Shown: piece after piece, positions 33,197-41,838 of the stretch
How positions within the stretch are numbered: the stretch's first letter is position 1
Layout: each line of letters starts with the position of its first letter
Assembly (NCBI RefSeq): GCF_016862455.1
Contig: NZ_BOMZ01000044.1
Span: forward strand, 115,248 to 179,247
DNA length: 64,000 nt
Reading direction: 5' to 3'
DNA from: Actinoplanes utahensis
Lineage (GTDB): Bacteria > Actinomycetota > Actinomycetes > Mycobacteriales > Micromonosporaceae
The notes under the pieces: model-generated
Seen by the model: the letters and a program-made list of their open reading frames with translations, nothing else
Databases searched by the model: none
Told to the model about the DNA's origin: nothing
Position numbers and translations under genes: made by a program

Positions 33197-34150
33197 AGCC
33201 TCCCCCAACGGGGTACGGGTGTGCAGCACCCGCGGCCCGGCCCGGCGGCTGTCCACCAGCCCGGCGTCCCGCAGCACGGTGAGATGGTGCGAGGCGGTCG
33301 ACGCCGCCAGCCCGGTCAGCCGCGCGCATTCGTTCGTCGACAGCGGCTGCTGCAGTTCCACGACGAGACGGGCACGGGCCGCGCCGAGCAGCGCGGTGAG
33401 CGCGCCGAGCGCATCGGAGCCCGGGTGGTGCCAGGTCTCGGAGATCCCGTGCGCCGGATAGAAGACGGTCGGCAGGGTGGGCGGCTCGTCCAGCACCGAG
33501 CAGCGGCGGGTGGACATCACCGAGGGGACCAGCAGGAGGCCGTTGCCGCCACAGTCGACAGTCGCCTCGTACTGCGGCATCCGCACCCGCACCGCGTCGT
33601 CGTGCCACGTCACGCTCGAGTGCAGGGTGGCGACCATGTCGGCGACGCCGTGGTCGCCGCTGCGCCGCGCCCGCACCGCGATGTCGGCGCGCAGCAGGCG
33701 CAGGATCTGCGGCCACACCGGCGCCAGCAGCATGTCCCACACCTGCTGCCAGGCCGCCACGATGGTGGCCCGGGCCCGGGCCGGATCCGCGATCAGCTCC
33801 CGGATCTCCTGCTGCCGGGCGCCGCTGGACCGGATCGCCATCTTGCCGAGGTCGTACCGCAACTGGTCGTCGGTGATCCGGCGCAGCCGGTCCAGCTCCT
33901 CCTCGGGGGTCATGTCGCCGGACGGGCTGGCGGTGAGGAAGTCCGGCATGTAGCCGTCGACGCCGCTGATCACCGCCATCAGGCGGAAACCCTCCCCGCC
34001 GGGCCGATCCGGCAGGGAGCGGAACCATCCCCAGTGCAGGGGCGCGACCTGCGGACGGAGCAGCACACGCACCGCGTGCACCAGCTCGAACCCCGGTGAG
34101 ATGCCGAACCGGATAGCCGAGATGTCGGTCGATCCCAGCCGAAACTCCAC
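33179..34150 (-). CDS. ArsR-type winged-helix regulator with DUF5937-like N-terminal domain
   Basis: 323 aa from a GTG at 34150 with GAAAGG upstream. The first 240 residues or so (VEFRLGSTDISAIRFGISPG...) form a long domain seen in actinobacterial ArsR-like regulators. The C-terminal helix-turn-helix is LSTNECARLTGLAASTASHH followed by LTVLRDAGLVDSRRAG. It is divergent from a YCII-domain gene, and an 18-bp palindrome overlaps its own promoter region, suggesting autoregulation. No metal-binding ArsR cysteines are visible. Confidence 0.85.
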   Translation of the reverse strand: MEFRLGSTDISAIRFGISPGFELVHAVRVLLRPQVAPLHWGWFRSLPDRPGGEGFRLMAVISGVDGYMPDFLTASPSGDMTPEEELDRLRRITDDQLRYDLGKMAIRSSGARQQEIRELIADPARARATIVAAWQQVWDMLLAPVWPQILRLLRADIAVRARRSGDHGVADMVATLHSSVTWHDDAVRVRMPQYEATVDCGGNGLLLVPSVMSTRRCSVLDEPPTLPTVFYPAHGISETWHHPGSDALGALTALLGAARARLVVELQQPLSTNECARLTGLAASTASHHLTVLRDAGLVDSRRAGPRVLHTRTPLGEALAGGL

Positions 34151-34154
34151 GACC

Positions 34155-34172
34155 TTTCGATCCACATCGAAA
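34155..34172. promoter_or_regulatory. TTTCGAT-N4-ATCGAAA palindrome
   Basis: Perfect 7-bp arms (34155-34161 and 34166-34172) lie immediately upstream of the regulator start at 34150 and 75 bp before the divergent YCII gene. A TACGAT -10-like box for the regulator lies beside it. It is a likely operator of the ArsR-type protein. Confidence 0.6.
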
Positions 34173-34246
34173 TCGTAGTCTGGACGGCACACCGGCGCGG
34201 ATGGTGAGATCGCACCGCCTCACCACGACAGAACGGGGAACACACC

Positions 34247-34600
34247 ATGGCCCAGTACTTCCTGGCCGTTCCGCACGACACCGCCGAGGAGCCGACGATG
34301 GCGTCGATGGATCCGGCCGAGCTGGAGGTGGCGATCGCGCAGGTCGGCCGGTTCAACACCGCGTTGCAGGAGGCCGGCGCCTTCGTGCACGCGGGCGGGC
34401 TCCACCCGCCGTCGACCGCGATCACCGTCGACGCCACCGGCTCCGAGCCGAAGCACACCGCCGGGCCGTTCACCGAGGCCCGCGAGTACGTCGGCGGCTT
34501 CTGGATCATCGAGGTCGCGGACGAGGCCGAAGCCCTCCGCTGGGCCGAGCAGGCGTCCGCGGCGGCCCAGACCCGCATCGAGGTCCGGGCCCTGCAGTAG
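34247..34600 (+). CDS. YCII/DGPF-domain protein
   Basis: 117 aa. The ATG at 34247 follows GGGGAAC. MAQYFLAVPHDT and the segment GPFTEAREYVGGFWIIEVAD, with EAEALRWAEQAS, match the YCII-related (DGPF) family of small ferredoxin-fold proteins. These are often encoded next to sigma factors or regulators in actinobacteria; activity is mostly unknown. Divergent from the ArsR-type regulator and probably its target. Confidence 0.8.
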   Translation: MAQYFLAVPHDTAEEPTMASMDPAELEVAIAQVGRFNTALQEAGAFVHAGGLHPPSTAITVDATGSEPKHTAGPFTEAREYVGGFWIIEVADEAEALRWAEQASAAAQTRIEVRALQ

Positions 34601-34612
34601 GGACTGACGCGG

Positions 34613-35989
34613 CTACTTACGGGTCGGGCGGCGGCGGGTCAGGACCAGGGAGATCAGGCCGGCCATCACCAGGCCCGCCCCGGCGAAGCCGACGACTGTC
34701 GCGTCCGAGCCGGTCAGGGCGAGATCACCGCCGCCCGTACCACCCGAAGGGCCGGCGGGAAGAGCGACCGCGGGCGGATCGGCGGGGGCGGGCGAATCTG
34801 CTGTCGCCGTCACCGCCGGAGGTGCGGCGGCCGGCTGCTCAGCGGCCGGAACCGCGGCGGCCGGGACGGCGTCACGACGGCCGACCGGGGACGGGACCGG
34901 CCGGCCCTGGCCCGGGCCCGGCTTGCCGGCCGCGACCCGCGCCGGAGCGCACGCCGCCACCGACAGATGACCGAGCGCCACGTCGAGCAGGTGCGCCCTG
35001 CCGACCTTGACCTCGAGCCGCAGCGTCGCCGCCTCCGCCCGCACCTGGCGGGCCCGGTACGACTGGCGGACCTCACCGAGCGACACCCGCACCTCGAGCG
35101 CCGCCGGACTGTACCGCTCGACGCCGCCGAGCAGGCCGAGCGAGACCGCCGCGCCGGAGTCCTTGAGCACGTGCGCGGGCTTGCCGGCCGCCGACACCCG
35201 CAGCACCGCCGGCCGGTAGGTGACGGCCGAGGTGGCCCGGTCCCCGCCGGCGACGGCCTCCAGTGTCGGCTGGGTGATCACCTTGACCGAGATCTCCTGC
35301 GGGGTGCCGGCGAAGAGGCTGAGGTCACCGACCGCGACACCGGCCGACGACCGTACGCCGACGCTCCCGTCCGGCAGCCGGACGAGGTCGGCGGCGCTCT
35401 GCGCCGAGCCGGTCGGGCCGATCCGGAGCAGGCTGGTTCGCCGGTCGCCGGCCAGCATCGCCGGGCCGGTACCGCTGCCGTCCAGCACGGACAGTCCGCC
35501 CAGCATGGTCGCCGCCCTGGTCAGCGGCCCGGTTCCGCCGCATCGGTACCTCTCGTCCCAGGTCGCGTGGGCCGTCGACTTCCCCAGGCTCGCCGTCGCC
35601 AGCCCGGCGGCCTGGAACGTCGTCAGGTCCACCTCGGACGGTGTGCCCGGGCCGGGCGCCGCGTGCCGGGCGCCGGCCCCGTCCGCGGGCAGCCCCAGCA
35701 CCGTGGCGTCGGCGTGCCGGCCGGCGGCGACGCTCCGGTACGGCCGGCCGGCGCTGTCCACGTCACCCTTCGCCGAGCCGAGCCGGACGTCGGCGAGCGC
35801 GGGCAGGCCCCGGGCGAGCGGGCCCGGGTCGAGCACCGTGATCTTGGCGAGGTCGGCCTGGGCGCGGGCGGTGAAGTCACCGGCGCAGTCCCGGCCGGCG
35901 ACCGGGGCCGCGCTGGTGGGCGTCGCGGGGACGGCGAGCGCTGCCACGACTCCGAGGATGAGGCCGTGGCGCGACGATGCGATCGGCAT
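34613..35989 (-). CDS. LAxTG-anchored cell-surface protein
   Basis: 458 aa from ATG 35989 with GGAAGGGA. A signal peptide ends near TPTSAAP. The middle (about 40-340) is beta-rich with no known family. About 350-420 is a Pro/Ala linker, and the C-terminus is LALTG (sortase class E recognition LAxTG), a membrane helix (VVGFAGAGLVMAGLISLVLT) and RRRPTRK. It should therefore be attached to peptidoglycan by a class E sortase. Two to three Cys residues in the mature part could form a disulfide. Confidence 0.8.
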   Translation of the reverse strand: MPIASSRHGLILGVVAALAVPATPTSAAPVAGRDCAGDFTARAQADLAKITVLDPGPLARGLPALADVRLGSAKGDVDSAGRPYRSVAAGRHADATVLGLPADGAGARHAAPGPGTPSEVDLTTFQAAGLATASLGKSTAHATWDERYRCGGTGPLTRAATMLGGLSVLDGSGTGPAMLAGDRRTSLLRIGPTGSAQSAADLVRLPDGSVGVRSSAGVAVGDLSLFAGTPQEISVKVITQPTLEAVAGGDRATSAVTYRPAVLRVSAAGKPAHVLKDSGAAVSLGLLGGVERYSPAALEVRVSLGEVRQSYRARQVRAEAATLRLEVKVGRAHLLDVALGHLSVAACAPARVAAGKPGPGQGRPVPSPVGRRDAVPAAAVPAAEQPAAAPPAVTATADSPAPADPPAVALPAGPSGGTGGGDLALTGSDATVVGFAGAGLVMAGLISLVLTRRRPTRK

Positions 35990-36132
35990 GAGGTCCCTTC
36001 CGGGCGGGGGAGATGTCCGACCTCTCATCGCTTTGTGTAGTTGGGGAGCTACGGGAGTCACCGGCAGTTCGCGCGATGAGCATCTATCGACTTTTGCTGT
36101 AAATCAGACAGATCGCTCGTTGGCCGCATACC

Positions 36133-37881
36133 TCAACGATCGGTACGGTCCTCCAGATAGCTGGCACCGCCGCTGGATTCCTCGGTGAGCGGCCGCGCCC
36201 CGCCCTCCGGCGGCCCCGCCTCCGACTGCCCACCGGCCGCGAGCTGCGGGAACTTCAGGTCGAAAGCCGGCCGCTCGGAACGGACCCGGGGCATCCGGTC
36301 GAAGTTGCGCAGCGGCGGCGGGCTGGACGTCGCCCACTCCAGGGAGTTCCCGTGCCCCCACGGGTCGTCCTCGGTCACCGGCCGCCCCGCCCGGTACGAC
36401 TTCCACACGTTGTAGAGGAACGGCAGCGTCGCCGCGCCCAGCACGAACGCGCCCACCGTCGAGACCATGTTCAGCACGGTGAACCCGTCCTCGGCCAGAT
36501 AGTCCGCGTACCGCCGGGGCATGCCCTCGTTGCCGACCCAGTGCTGCACCAGGAACGTCGCGTGGAACCCGATGAACGTCAGCCAGAAATGCACCTTCGC
36601 GAGTCGCTCGTCGAGCATCCGCCCGAACATCTTCGGGAACCAGAAATAGATGCCGGAGAACACCGCGAACACGATCGTCCCGAACAGCACGTAGTGGAAA
36701 TGCGCCACCACGAAATAGCTGTCGGTCACGTGGAAGTCCACCGGCGGCGAGGCCAGCAGCACCCCGGTCAGGCCGCCGAGCAGGAACGTCACCATGAACC
36801 CGACCGCGAACAGCATCGGCGACTCGAAGGTGATCTGGCCGCGCCACATCGTCCCGATCCAGACGAAGAACTTCATCCCGGTCGGAATCGCGATCAGATA
36901 GCTGAGCAGGCTGAAGAACGGCAGCAGCACCTGGCCGGTGGCGAACATGTGGTGCGCCCACACGCTCATCGACAGCATCGTGATCAGGATCGTGGCGGCG
37001 ACGAGCGTCTTGTAACCGAACACCGGCTTACGGCTGAAGACCGGCACCACCTCGGTGATGATCCCGAAGAACGGCAGCGCGATGATGTAGACCTCGGGAT
37101 GACCGAAGAACCAGAACAGGTGCTGCCACAGCATCGGCCCGCCGGTCTCGGTGTTGAACACCTGGGCGCCCAGCACCCGGTCGGCGGCCAGGGCGAACAG
37201 CGCCGCCGCCAGGAACGGGAAGACCAGCACCACCAGCACGCTGGTGAGCAGGATGTTCCACGTCATGATCGGCATCCGGAACATGGTCATCCCCGGCGCC
37301 CGCAGGCACAGGATCGTGGTGATCATGTTGACCGCGCCGAGGATCGTGCCGACACCGGACAGCGCCAGCCCGACCACCCACATGTTCCCGCCGTAACCCG
37401 GCGAGTGCTGCCAGGTGCTCAGCGGCGTGTACGCGGTCCAGCCGAAGTCCGCCGCCCCACCCGGCACCAGGAACCCGCCGAACGCGATCAGGCCACCGAA
37501 GAAGTACAGCCAGTACGCGAACGAGTTCAGCCGCGGAAACGCCACATCCGGCGCGCCGATCTGAATCGGCACCACGAAGTTGGCGAACGCGAACACGATG
37601 GGCGTCGCGAAGAACAGCAGCATGATCGTGCCGTGCATGGTGAACAGCTGGTTGTACTGCTCCGGAGACAGCAACTGCATGCCCGGCCGGCCCAGCTCGG
37701 CCCGCATCACCAGCGCCATCAGGCCACCCAGCACGAACCACGCGAACGCGGTCGCCAGGTACATGATCCCGATCTGTTTCGCGTCCGTGGTGCGCAGCGT
37801 CCGGGCCAGCCAGGAACCTCTGACCTGACGCCGCACCGGCCACTGTCGCGGCTGCACGGGACGAGGGGTCACAGCGGTCAT
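36133..37881 (-). CDS. ctaD: Cytochrome c oxidase subunit I (aa3 type)
   Basis: 582 aa from ATG 37881 with GGGAGGAC. Twelve membrane helices are predicted. The heme-copper ligands are present: TMHGTIM (low-spin heme His), FFGHPEVYI (His-Tyr cross-link and CuB), VWAHHMFATG (CuB pair) and VAHFHYVLFG (heme ligands). The C-terminal 60 residues are cytoplasmic and Pro/Gly-rich. No ctaC, ctaE, or heme-assembly genes lie beside it, so it is an orphan or second subunit I that must assemble with partners encoded elsewhere. Confidence 0.95.
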   Translation of the reverse strand: MTAVTPRPVQPRQWPVRRQVRGSWLARTLRTTDAKQIGIMYLATAFAWFVLGGLMALVMRAELGRPGMQLLSPEQYNQLFTMHGTIMLLFFATPIVFAFANFVVPIQIGAPDVAFPRLNSFAYWLYFFGGLIAFGGFLVPGGAADFGWTAYTPLSTWQHSPGYGGNMWVVGLALSGVGTILGAVNMITTILCLRAPGMTMFRMPIMTWNILLTSVLVVLVFPFLAAALFALAADRVLGAQVFNTETGGPMLWQHLFWFFGHPEVYIIALPFFGIITEVVPVFSRKPVFGYKTLVAATILITMLSMSVWAHHMFATGQVLLPFFSLLSYLIAIPTGMKFFVWIGTMWRGQITFESPMLFAVGFMVTFLLGGLTGVLLASPPVDFHVTDSYFVVAHFHYVLFGTIVFAVFSGIYFWFPKMFGRMLDERLAKVHFWLTFIGFHATFLVQHWVGNEGMPRRYADYLAEDGFTVLNMVSTVGAFVLGAATLPFLYNVWKSYRAGRPVTEDDPWGHGNSLEWATSSPPPLRNFDRMPRVRSERPAFDLKFPQLAAGGQSEAGPPEGGARPLTEESSGGASYLEDRTDR

Positions 37882-38007
37882 CGAAAGTCCTCCCAGGACA
37901 GTTCGTACCGTGTGACGGCGTCCCGCGCGCCCCATGCCCGCGGTCGTGCACCATCAGCACAACCACGCCGACCGGCTTGCGCCCCGCCCGGCCAGCGGCT
38001 ATCGCCA

Positions 38008-38168
38008 CTGCGGCGGTTGCCCGCTTCCGGTTCCCGGCGCTTCTCTCACCCCATGCCTCGGTACGGGCACGCAAGCGTCCCGTGCCTCGCGGCGGCCACG
38101 GCAGGCATCCCCTCCCGACCGTCCCCGGGTGCGGCTCATGCATGCCCGTCCCGGTCACCCTCGGCTGG
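38008..38168. repeat. Dispersed structured repeat, copy A
   Basis: About 161 bp that recurs at 63606-63768 in the same orientation. The core GTGCCTCGCGGCGGCCACGG and CAGGCATCCCCTC is identical in both. A conserved stem GGTACGGG (38060-38067) with CCCGTGCC (38079-38086) encloses an 11-nt loop that differs between copies. Flanks are less conserved. Conservation of the stem but not of its loop suggests a structured element rather than a coding sequence. See the finding on this repeat. Confidence 0.75.
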
Positions 38169-38181
38169 TGGTGGCTGCTGC

Positions 38182-38196
38182 CTCAGCGACGCTGAG
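38182..38196. terminator. Small hairpin
   Basis: CTCAGC (38182-38187) pairs with GCTGAG (38191-38196), extended by CTG/CAG across one mismatch. It lies 118 bp past the polymerase IV stop and is a possible terminator for it. Confidence 0.35.
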
Positions 38197-38313
38197 ACAG
38201 CTCTGACCCTGCTGGCCAATTGCCTGCCGACCGGCTGTCGATCTTGGGAGGTTGTGGTGAATCGGTTCGCCCGAAACTCACTAGACGCGCGATCTGCGGC
38301 AGTGGTACCCGGA

Positions 38314-40071
38314 TCACGGCGAAGGCACAGTCGGGCTGGCGGGTGGTCTCCAGTCAGGTGGGTCGGTGGCGTGCAGGTGAGGGTCGCTGACCAGGAAGGT
38401 CCGTATCGGGCCTCGGGGAGTGAGCGGCCCCTCGAAGCGGACCGTGACCCGGCCGACGCCGCTGCCCTGCACCCACCCCGCGCCGTACTCGTCATGCAGC
38501 ACGTCCTGCCCCGGCCGCCACACCGGGACATCGGCCGGTACGCCCGACTCCGGGTTGCCGCCGGGACCGGACGGTGAAGACGGTTGCGCTGCGGAAGGCA
38601 CCGCAGCATCGGCTGGCCCGGACATCACCACGGGAGGCGAGACGGGAACCGGAACGGCTGAGGACACTGATGGTTCGGACGCCACCAGTGCCGGTGACGC
38701 AAGGGCTGGAGATGTGGAAAGGGCCGACGGTGACGCAGTAGCCGGAGATGGCGCGCCGGGTGCTGCCGAAACGGTCGCGGCGGCAGGTGCCGCTGGAACG
38801 GTCGACGCCGGGGGTACCGCCGCTGGAACCGTCGACGCGTCGAATGCTGCCGGAACAGTCGGTGACGAAGGTGCTGGTGGGACAGGTTGTGCCGGCGGTA
38901 TCGGTGGGGTGCCGTCGGAGAAGCCGGCGTCGACCGGCTCGTAGGTCGTGGCGGGGCGGGATGGCGGCGGGAAGGTGAAGTCCGGCGGGTCCTCGCCGAG
39001 GGTGGAGAAGAGGTCGTCCTGGGCGAAGTCGTACAGCGTCGACACGCCGACGCCGAGCAGGCGCACGCCGCCGGACGTGTTGAGTTCGGCGAGGAGGCGG
39101 CGGGCCAGGCGGGTGATCAGGACGCCGTCGTCGGTGGGCTGGTCACGTGTCACGGCGCGGGTCACCGTGGTGAAGTCGGGGTGGCGGACCTTGATGTTGA
39201 CGGTGCGGCCGGTCAGGCCGGAGTCGCGCAGGCGGCGGGCGACCCGGGCGGACAGCAGGTCGAGTTCCCGGTGGAGGCGGACCGGGTCGGTCACGTCGAC
39301 GTCGAAGGTCTCCTCGGCGGACACCGATTTGGCCTCGCGGTCGCTGACGACGGGGCGGTTGTCCTCGGCGCGGGCCAGCCGGTGGAGCCCGTGGCCGTGG
39401 GCGGTGCCGAACCAGTCGACCAGGTCGTCGAGGTCGACGGCGGCCAGGTCGCCGACGGTGCGGATGCCGGAGCGGTGCAGGCGCTGCTCGGTGGCGGGGC
39501 CGACGCCGCCGAGCCGGCGGACCGGCAGCGGGTGCAGGACCGCGAGCTCCTCACCGGGTGGGACGACCGTGAGGCCGTCGGGTTTGTGCAGGTCGGATCC
39601 GATCTTGGCGAGGAGTTTGCTGGAGGCGGCGCCGATCGAACCGGTGACGCCGCCGGTGGCCACGGCGATCTCCGCCTTCAATCGGAGAGCGAGATCGGTG
39701 ACGGCGGTGACGCTGAGGTCGCGGCCGGTTGGGGCGAGATCGACGTACGCCTCGTCGATGGAGACCTGCTCGACCAGCGGTGACACACCGGCCAGCAGCT
39801 CCATGACGACCGCGCTGGTCCGCTGATAGGCCCGGAACCGGGGTGACAGGTACGCCGTGTTCGGCGGGCAGCGGCGGCGGGCCTGGGCCATCGGCATGGC
39901 CGAGTGGGCTCCGAAGGCGCGCGCCTCGTAGGACGCGGTGGCCACCACGCCACGCCCGGCGACCCCGCCGACGATCACCGGTTTACCGCGCAGTGACGGC
40001 TTGTCGCGCTGCTCGACCGCGGCGAACATCGCGTCGAGGTCGACATGCAGGATGCTCGCTTCCCTCCTCAC
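38314..40071 (-). CDS. dinB: DNA polymerase IV with long Pro/Ala-rich C-terminal linker
   Basis: 585 aa from GTG 40071. The Y-family catalytic core has VDLDAMFAAVEQ (acidic pair), YLSPRFRAYQ, and SIDEAYVDL. The thumb HhH follows (RRLGGVGPATEQRLHRSGIR), and the little finger ends near residue 355. Then comes a linker of about 130 residues made almost only of Pro, Ala, Ser, Val and Thr. A conserved C-terminal module follows (PVWRPGQDVLHDEYGAGWVQG, GRVTVRFEGP), also known from other actinobacterial DinB proteins. It carries out translesion synthesis. No beta-clamp motif was located with certainty. Confidence 0.9.
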   Translation of the reverse strand: MRREASILHVDLDAMFAAVEQRDKPSLRGKPVIVGGVAGRGVVATASYEARAFGAHSAMPMAQARRRCPPNTAYLSPRFRAYQRTSAVVMELLAGVSPLVEQVSIDEAYVDLAPTGRDLSVTAVTDLALRLKAEIAVATGGVTGSIGAASSKLLAKIGSDLHKPDGLTVVPPGEELAVLHPLPVRRLGGVGPATEQRLHRSGIRTVGDLAAVDLDDLVDWFGTAHGHGLHRLARAEDNRPVVSDREAKSVSAEETFDVDVTDPVRLHRELDLLSARVARRLRDSGLTGRTVNIKVRHPDFTTVTRAVTRDQPTDDGVLITRLARRLLAELNTSGGVRLLGVGVSTLYDFAQDDLFSTLGEDPPDFTFPPPSRPATTYEPVDAGFSDGTPPIPPAQPVPPAPSSPTVPAAFDASTVPAAVPPASTVPAAPAAATVSAAPGAPSPATASPSALSTSPALASPALVASEPSVSSAVPVPVSPPVVMSGPADAAVPSAAQPSSPSGPGGNPESGVPADVPVWRPGQDVLHDEYGAGWVQGSGVGRVTVRFEGPLTPRGPIRTFLVSDPHLHATDPPDWRPPASPTVPSP

Positions 40072-40119
40072 GATCCGCAGCCTATGCCCCGGGTACGACA
40101 AGAACCGGCACGACGGGAA

Positions 40120-40163
40120 CCGGTCCCGCCGGCCCCGGTGGAAGGGGAGGCCGGCGGGACCGG
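40120..40163 (-). terminator. 15-bp hairpin after the pectinesterase gene
   Basis: CCGGTCCCGCCGGCC (40120-40134) pairs perfectly with 40149-40163 across a 14-nt loop, 6 bp past the pectinesterase stop on the minus strand. Confidence 0.8.
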
Positions 40164-40168
40164 GGTCG

Positions 40169-41593
40169 TCAGCCGATCGGGTTCCACCCGTCGGCGCCGG
40201 CCAGATACTTCTGCGGCGTGTGGTTCGCCGCCTGCGCGTCGGTCAGCTGAGCCCGGTTGCTGTTCACCGTCGCGCCCGCCCCGGTGTTCCGGTACTCGTG
40301 GAAGCGGGCGTTCTTCCAGCTGTTCGTGGACATGTCGATCCACGGCTGGGCGGTGGCGATGGTGGCGCTCAGTGAGGACTCCCGGAAGACGACCTGCCCG
40401 GCGGCCCGCCACGGCCGGCCCAGCTGGGTGGTGTTGTTCGTCTTGCCGGTGATCGTCGATTTGTAGAAGAGGAATCCGTACGTCTGGCCGGCCGGTGTGC
40501 TGGCCGCCGTGATGGGCCCGCCGGTGGTCCGCTTCTCGTGGATCCGGCTGGCGTTGAACACCGCGGTGCCGCCGCCGAAGATGAAGTCGACGGTGCCTTC
40601 GATGTAGGAATCCTCGAAGTACGCCCGCGCCCCGTCGTTGATCAGCAGGGTGTCCTGGTCGGCGAGGAGCCGGACGGTGTCGAACTCGGCTCGGGCGCCG
40701 TCGACCCGCAGCGCGACCGCCTGGGTGCCGCTGGTCAGCCCGGTCTCGTCGAAGTCGTTGGCGACCGTCAGGTTCTCGGCGACGAAGTCCGCGCCGTACA
40801 CGTACATCGTCGGGGTGTAGAACGTCCCGTATGTCGCGGCGCCCCGGTTGTTGACGATCACCACGTCGTCAGCCGAATCCCCACCGCCCCGCAGCGTGAT
40901 GAACGGCTTGTTCGCCGGGATCGTCACGATCTCCCGATAGGTTCCCGCCTTGATCGTGATCGTCTTCCGGCTGGCGTTGCCGGTGCCGACCGCATCCACC
41001 GCGGCCTGGACGGTCTTATAGGTTCCGGTGCCATCGGCTGCGACCGTGAAAGAGGTGGAGACGGGATTGAACGCCCACTGCTTGTTCGTGTTGGCCGTGC
41101 AGGTCTCCTGGATGACCGACGCCCCGGCCGCGGTGGAGGCCGCCTGGACGGACAGGCAGAGCCCACTGTTCGCGTTGATCACCTGGTAGGTGCCGCTCCC
41201 GCTGGCGGTCAGCGTCCAGAGCTGCTTGGTCTCCTTGGCGTTGCAGGTGGTCTGCTGGACCTGCTTGCCGCTGCTGGTCGACCCGTGAGGGACGTCGACG
41301 CAGAGCCCACTGTTGACGTTGACCAGCTGGTGGCGGGTGCCGGCGGCGGCCGGCTTGAACTGCTGCCCGGTGGCGCCGCCGGCGCAGCCCCACTGCTGGA
41401 GCAGGGTTCCGGTGCTCTTCGACGCCGAGGGCACGTCGAGGCACATGCCGCTCTTCTTGACCGCGAGCTGGTAGGTGTTCCCGGCGACGGGGGCGGTGGC
41501 GGCCGAGGACGGCAGCACGCTGTACGCGATCGCGCCACCGGGCACCACCACGGCGAGCGCCGCGACGAGCAGGCGCCGGCTCTTCTGGGACAT
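40169..41593 (-). CDS. Secreted pectinesterase with ricin-type carbohydrate-binding domain
   Basis: 474 aa from ATG 41593 (AGAGG upstream). The signal peptide ends near VLPSSAATA. Residues about 40-165 form a ricin B-like trefoil (repeated NVNSGLCVDVP, QVINANSGLCLSV). Residues about 175-474 are a CE8 pectin methylesterase with GTYREIV, the catalytic region QDTLLIN and GTVDFIFGG (two Asp), and LGRPWR (substrate Arg). It removes methyl esters from pectin outside the cell. It is divergent from a sigma factor carrying a pectate-lyase-like beta-helix, which probably controls it. Confidence 0.9.
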   Translation of the reverse strand: MSQKSRRLLVAALAVVVPGGAIAYSVLPSSAATAPVAGNTYQLAVKKSGMCLDVPSASKSTGTLLQQWGCAGGATGQQFKPAAAGTRHQLVNVNSGLCVDVPHGSTSSGKQVQQTTCNAKETKQLWTLTASGSGTYQVINANSGLCLSVQAASTAAGASVIQETCTANTNKQWAFNPVSTSFTVAADGTGTYKTVQAAVDAVGTGNASRKTITIKAGTYREIVTIPANKPFITLRGGGDSADDVVIVNNRGAATYGTFYTPTMYVYGADFVAENLTVANDFDETGLTSGTQAVALRVDGARAEFDTVRLLADQDTLLINDGARAYFEDSYIEGTVDFIFGGGTAVFNASRIHEKRTTGGPITAASTPAGQTYGFLFYKSTITGKTNNTTQLGRPWRAAGQVVFRESSLSATIATAQPWIDMSTNSWKNARFHEYRNTGAGATVNSNRAQLTDAQAANHTPQKYLAGADGWNPIG

Positions 41594-41671
41594 GGGGATC
41601 CTCTCGTTCTGCCACCTCGGGGGGAAGGTCGCGGAGAGTAGATGCACATGCCGTGGGAGCGATAACAAAAA

Positions 41672-41715
41672 CTTTCCGGAGAGCGCGGAGACCGCGCTTT
41701 ACAGTTCTCCGAAAG
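41672..41715. promoter_or_regulatory. Nested inverted repeats in the pectinesterase/sigma gap
   Basis: Outer arms CTTTCCGGAGA (41672-41682) and TCTCCGAAAG (41706-41715) match apart from one extra C. An inner hairpin AGCGCGG-AGA-CCGCGCT lies at 41682-41698. The element is in the 245-bp divergent gap and probably overlaps the pectinesterase promoter. It may be an operator or a 5' UTR structure. Confidence 0.5.
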
Positions 41716-41838
41716 CTGTGCCACGATACGGGCCGATCACGAGTAGACGGACATTTTCGCAGCTAGTGGGCACACCCCCCAGGTGAGGCAGGCAACGGGA
41801 GATCGACGGGGGGCCACGTCGACGAGGAGAACGGGACC

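Larger units (their letters stand above)
37882..38313. other. 432-bp intergenic region holding a dispersed repeat
   Basis: No gene is supported between ctaD and DNA polymerase IV. The region contains repeat copy A (38008-38168) and a small hairpin at 38182-38196. A GGGAGG-GTG start-like string near 38250 opens a frame that overlaps the polymerase gene antisense and shows no family likeness. Confidence 0.6.

Noticed and set aside
38008..38168. Small protein PCLAAATAGIPSRP in the dispersed repeat
   Set aside because: Two reading frames and the antisense strand are equally conserved between copies, as expected for nucleotide identity rather than selection on a protein; no ribosome site.
37882..38313. 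Known riboswitch upstream of ctaD
   Set aside because: I compared the region by eye with cobalamin, c-di-AMP (ydaO) and c-di-GMP consensus elements and found no match; only the dispersed repeat is supported.
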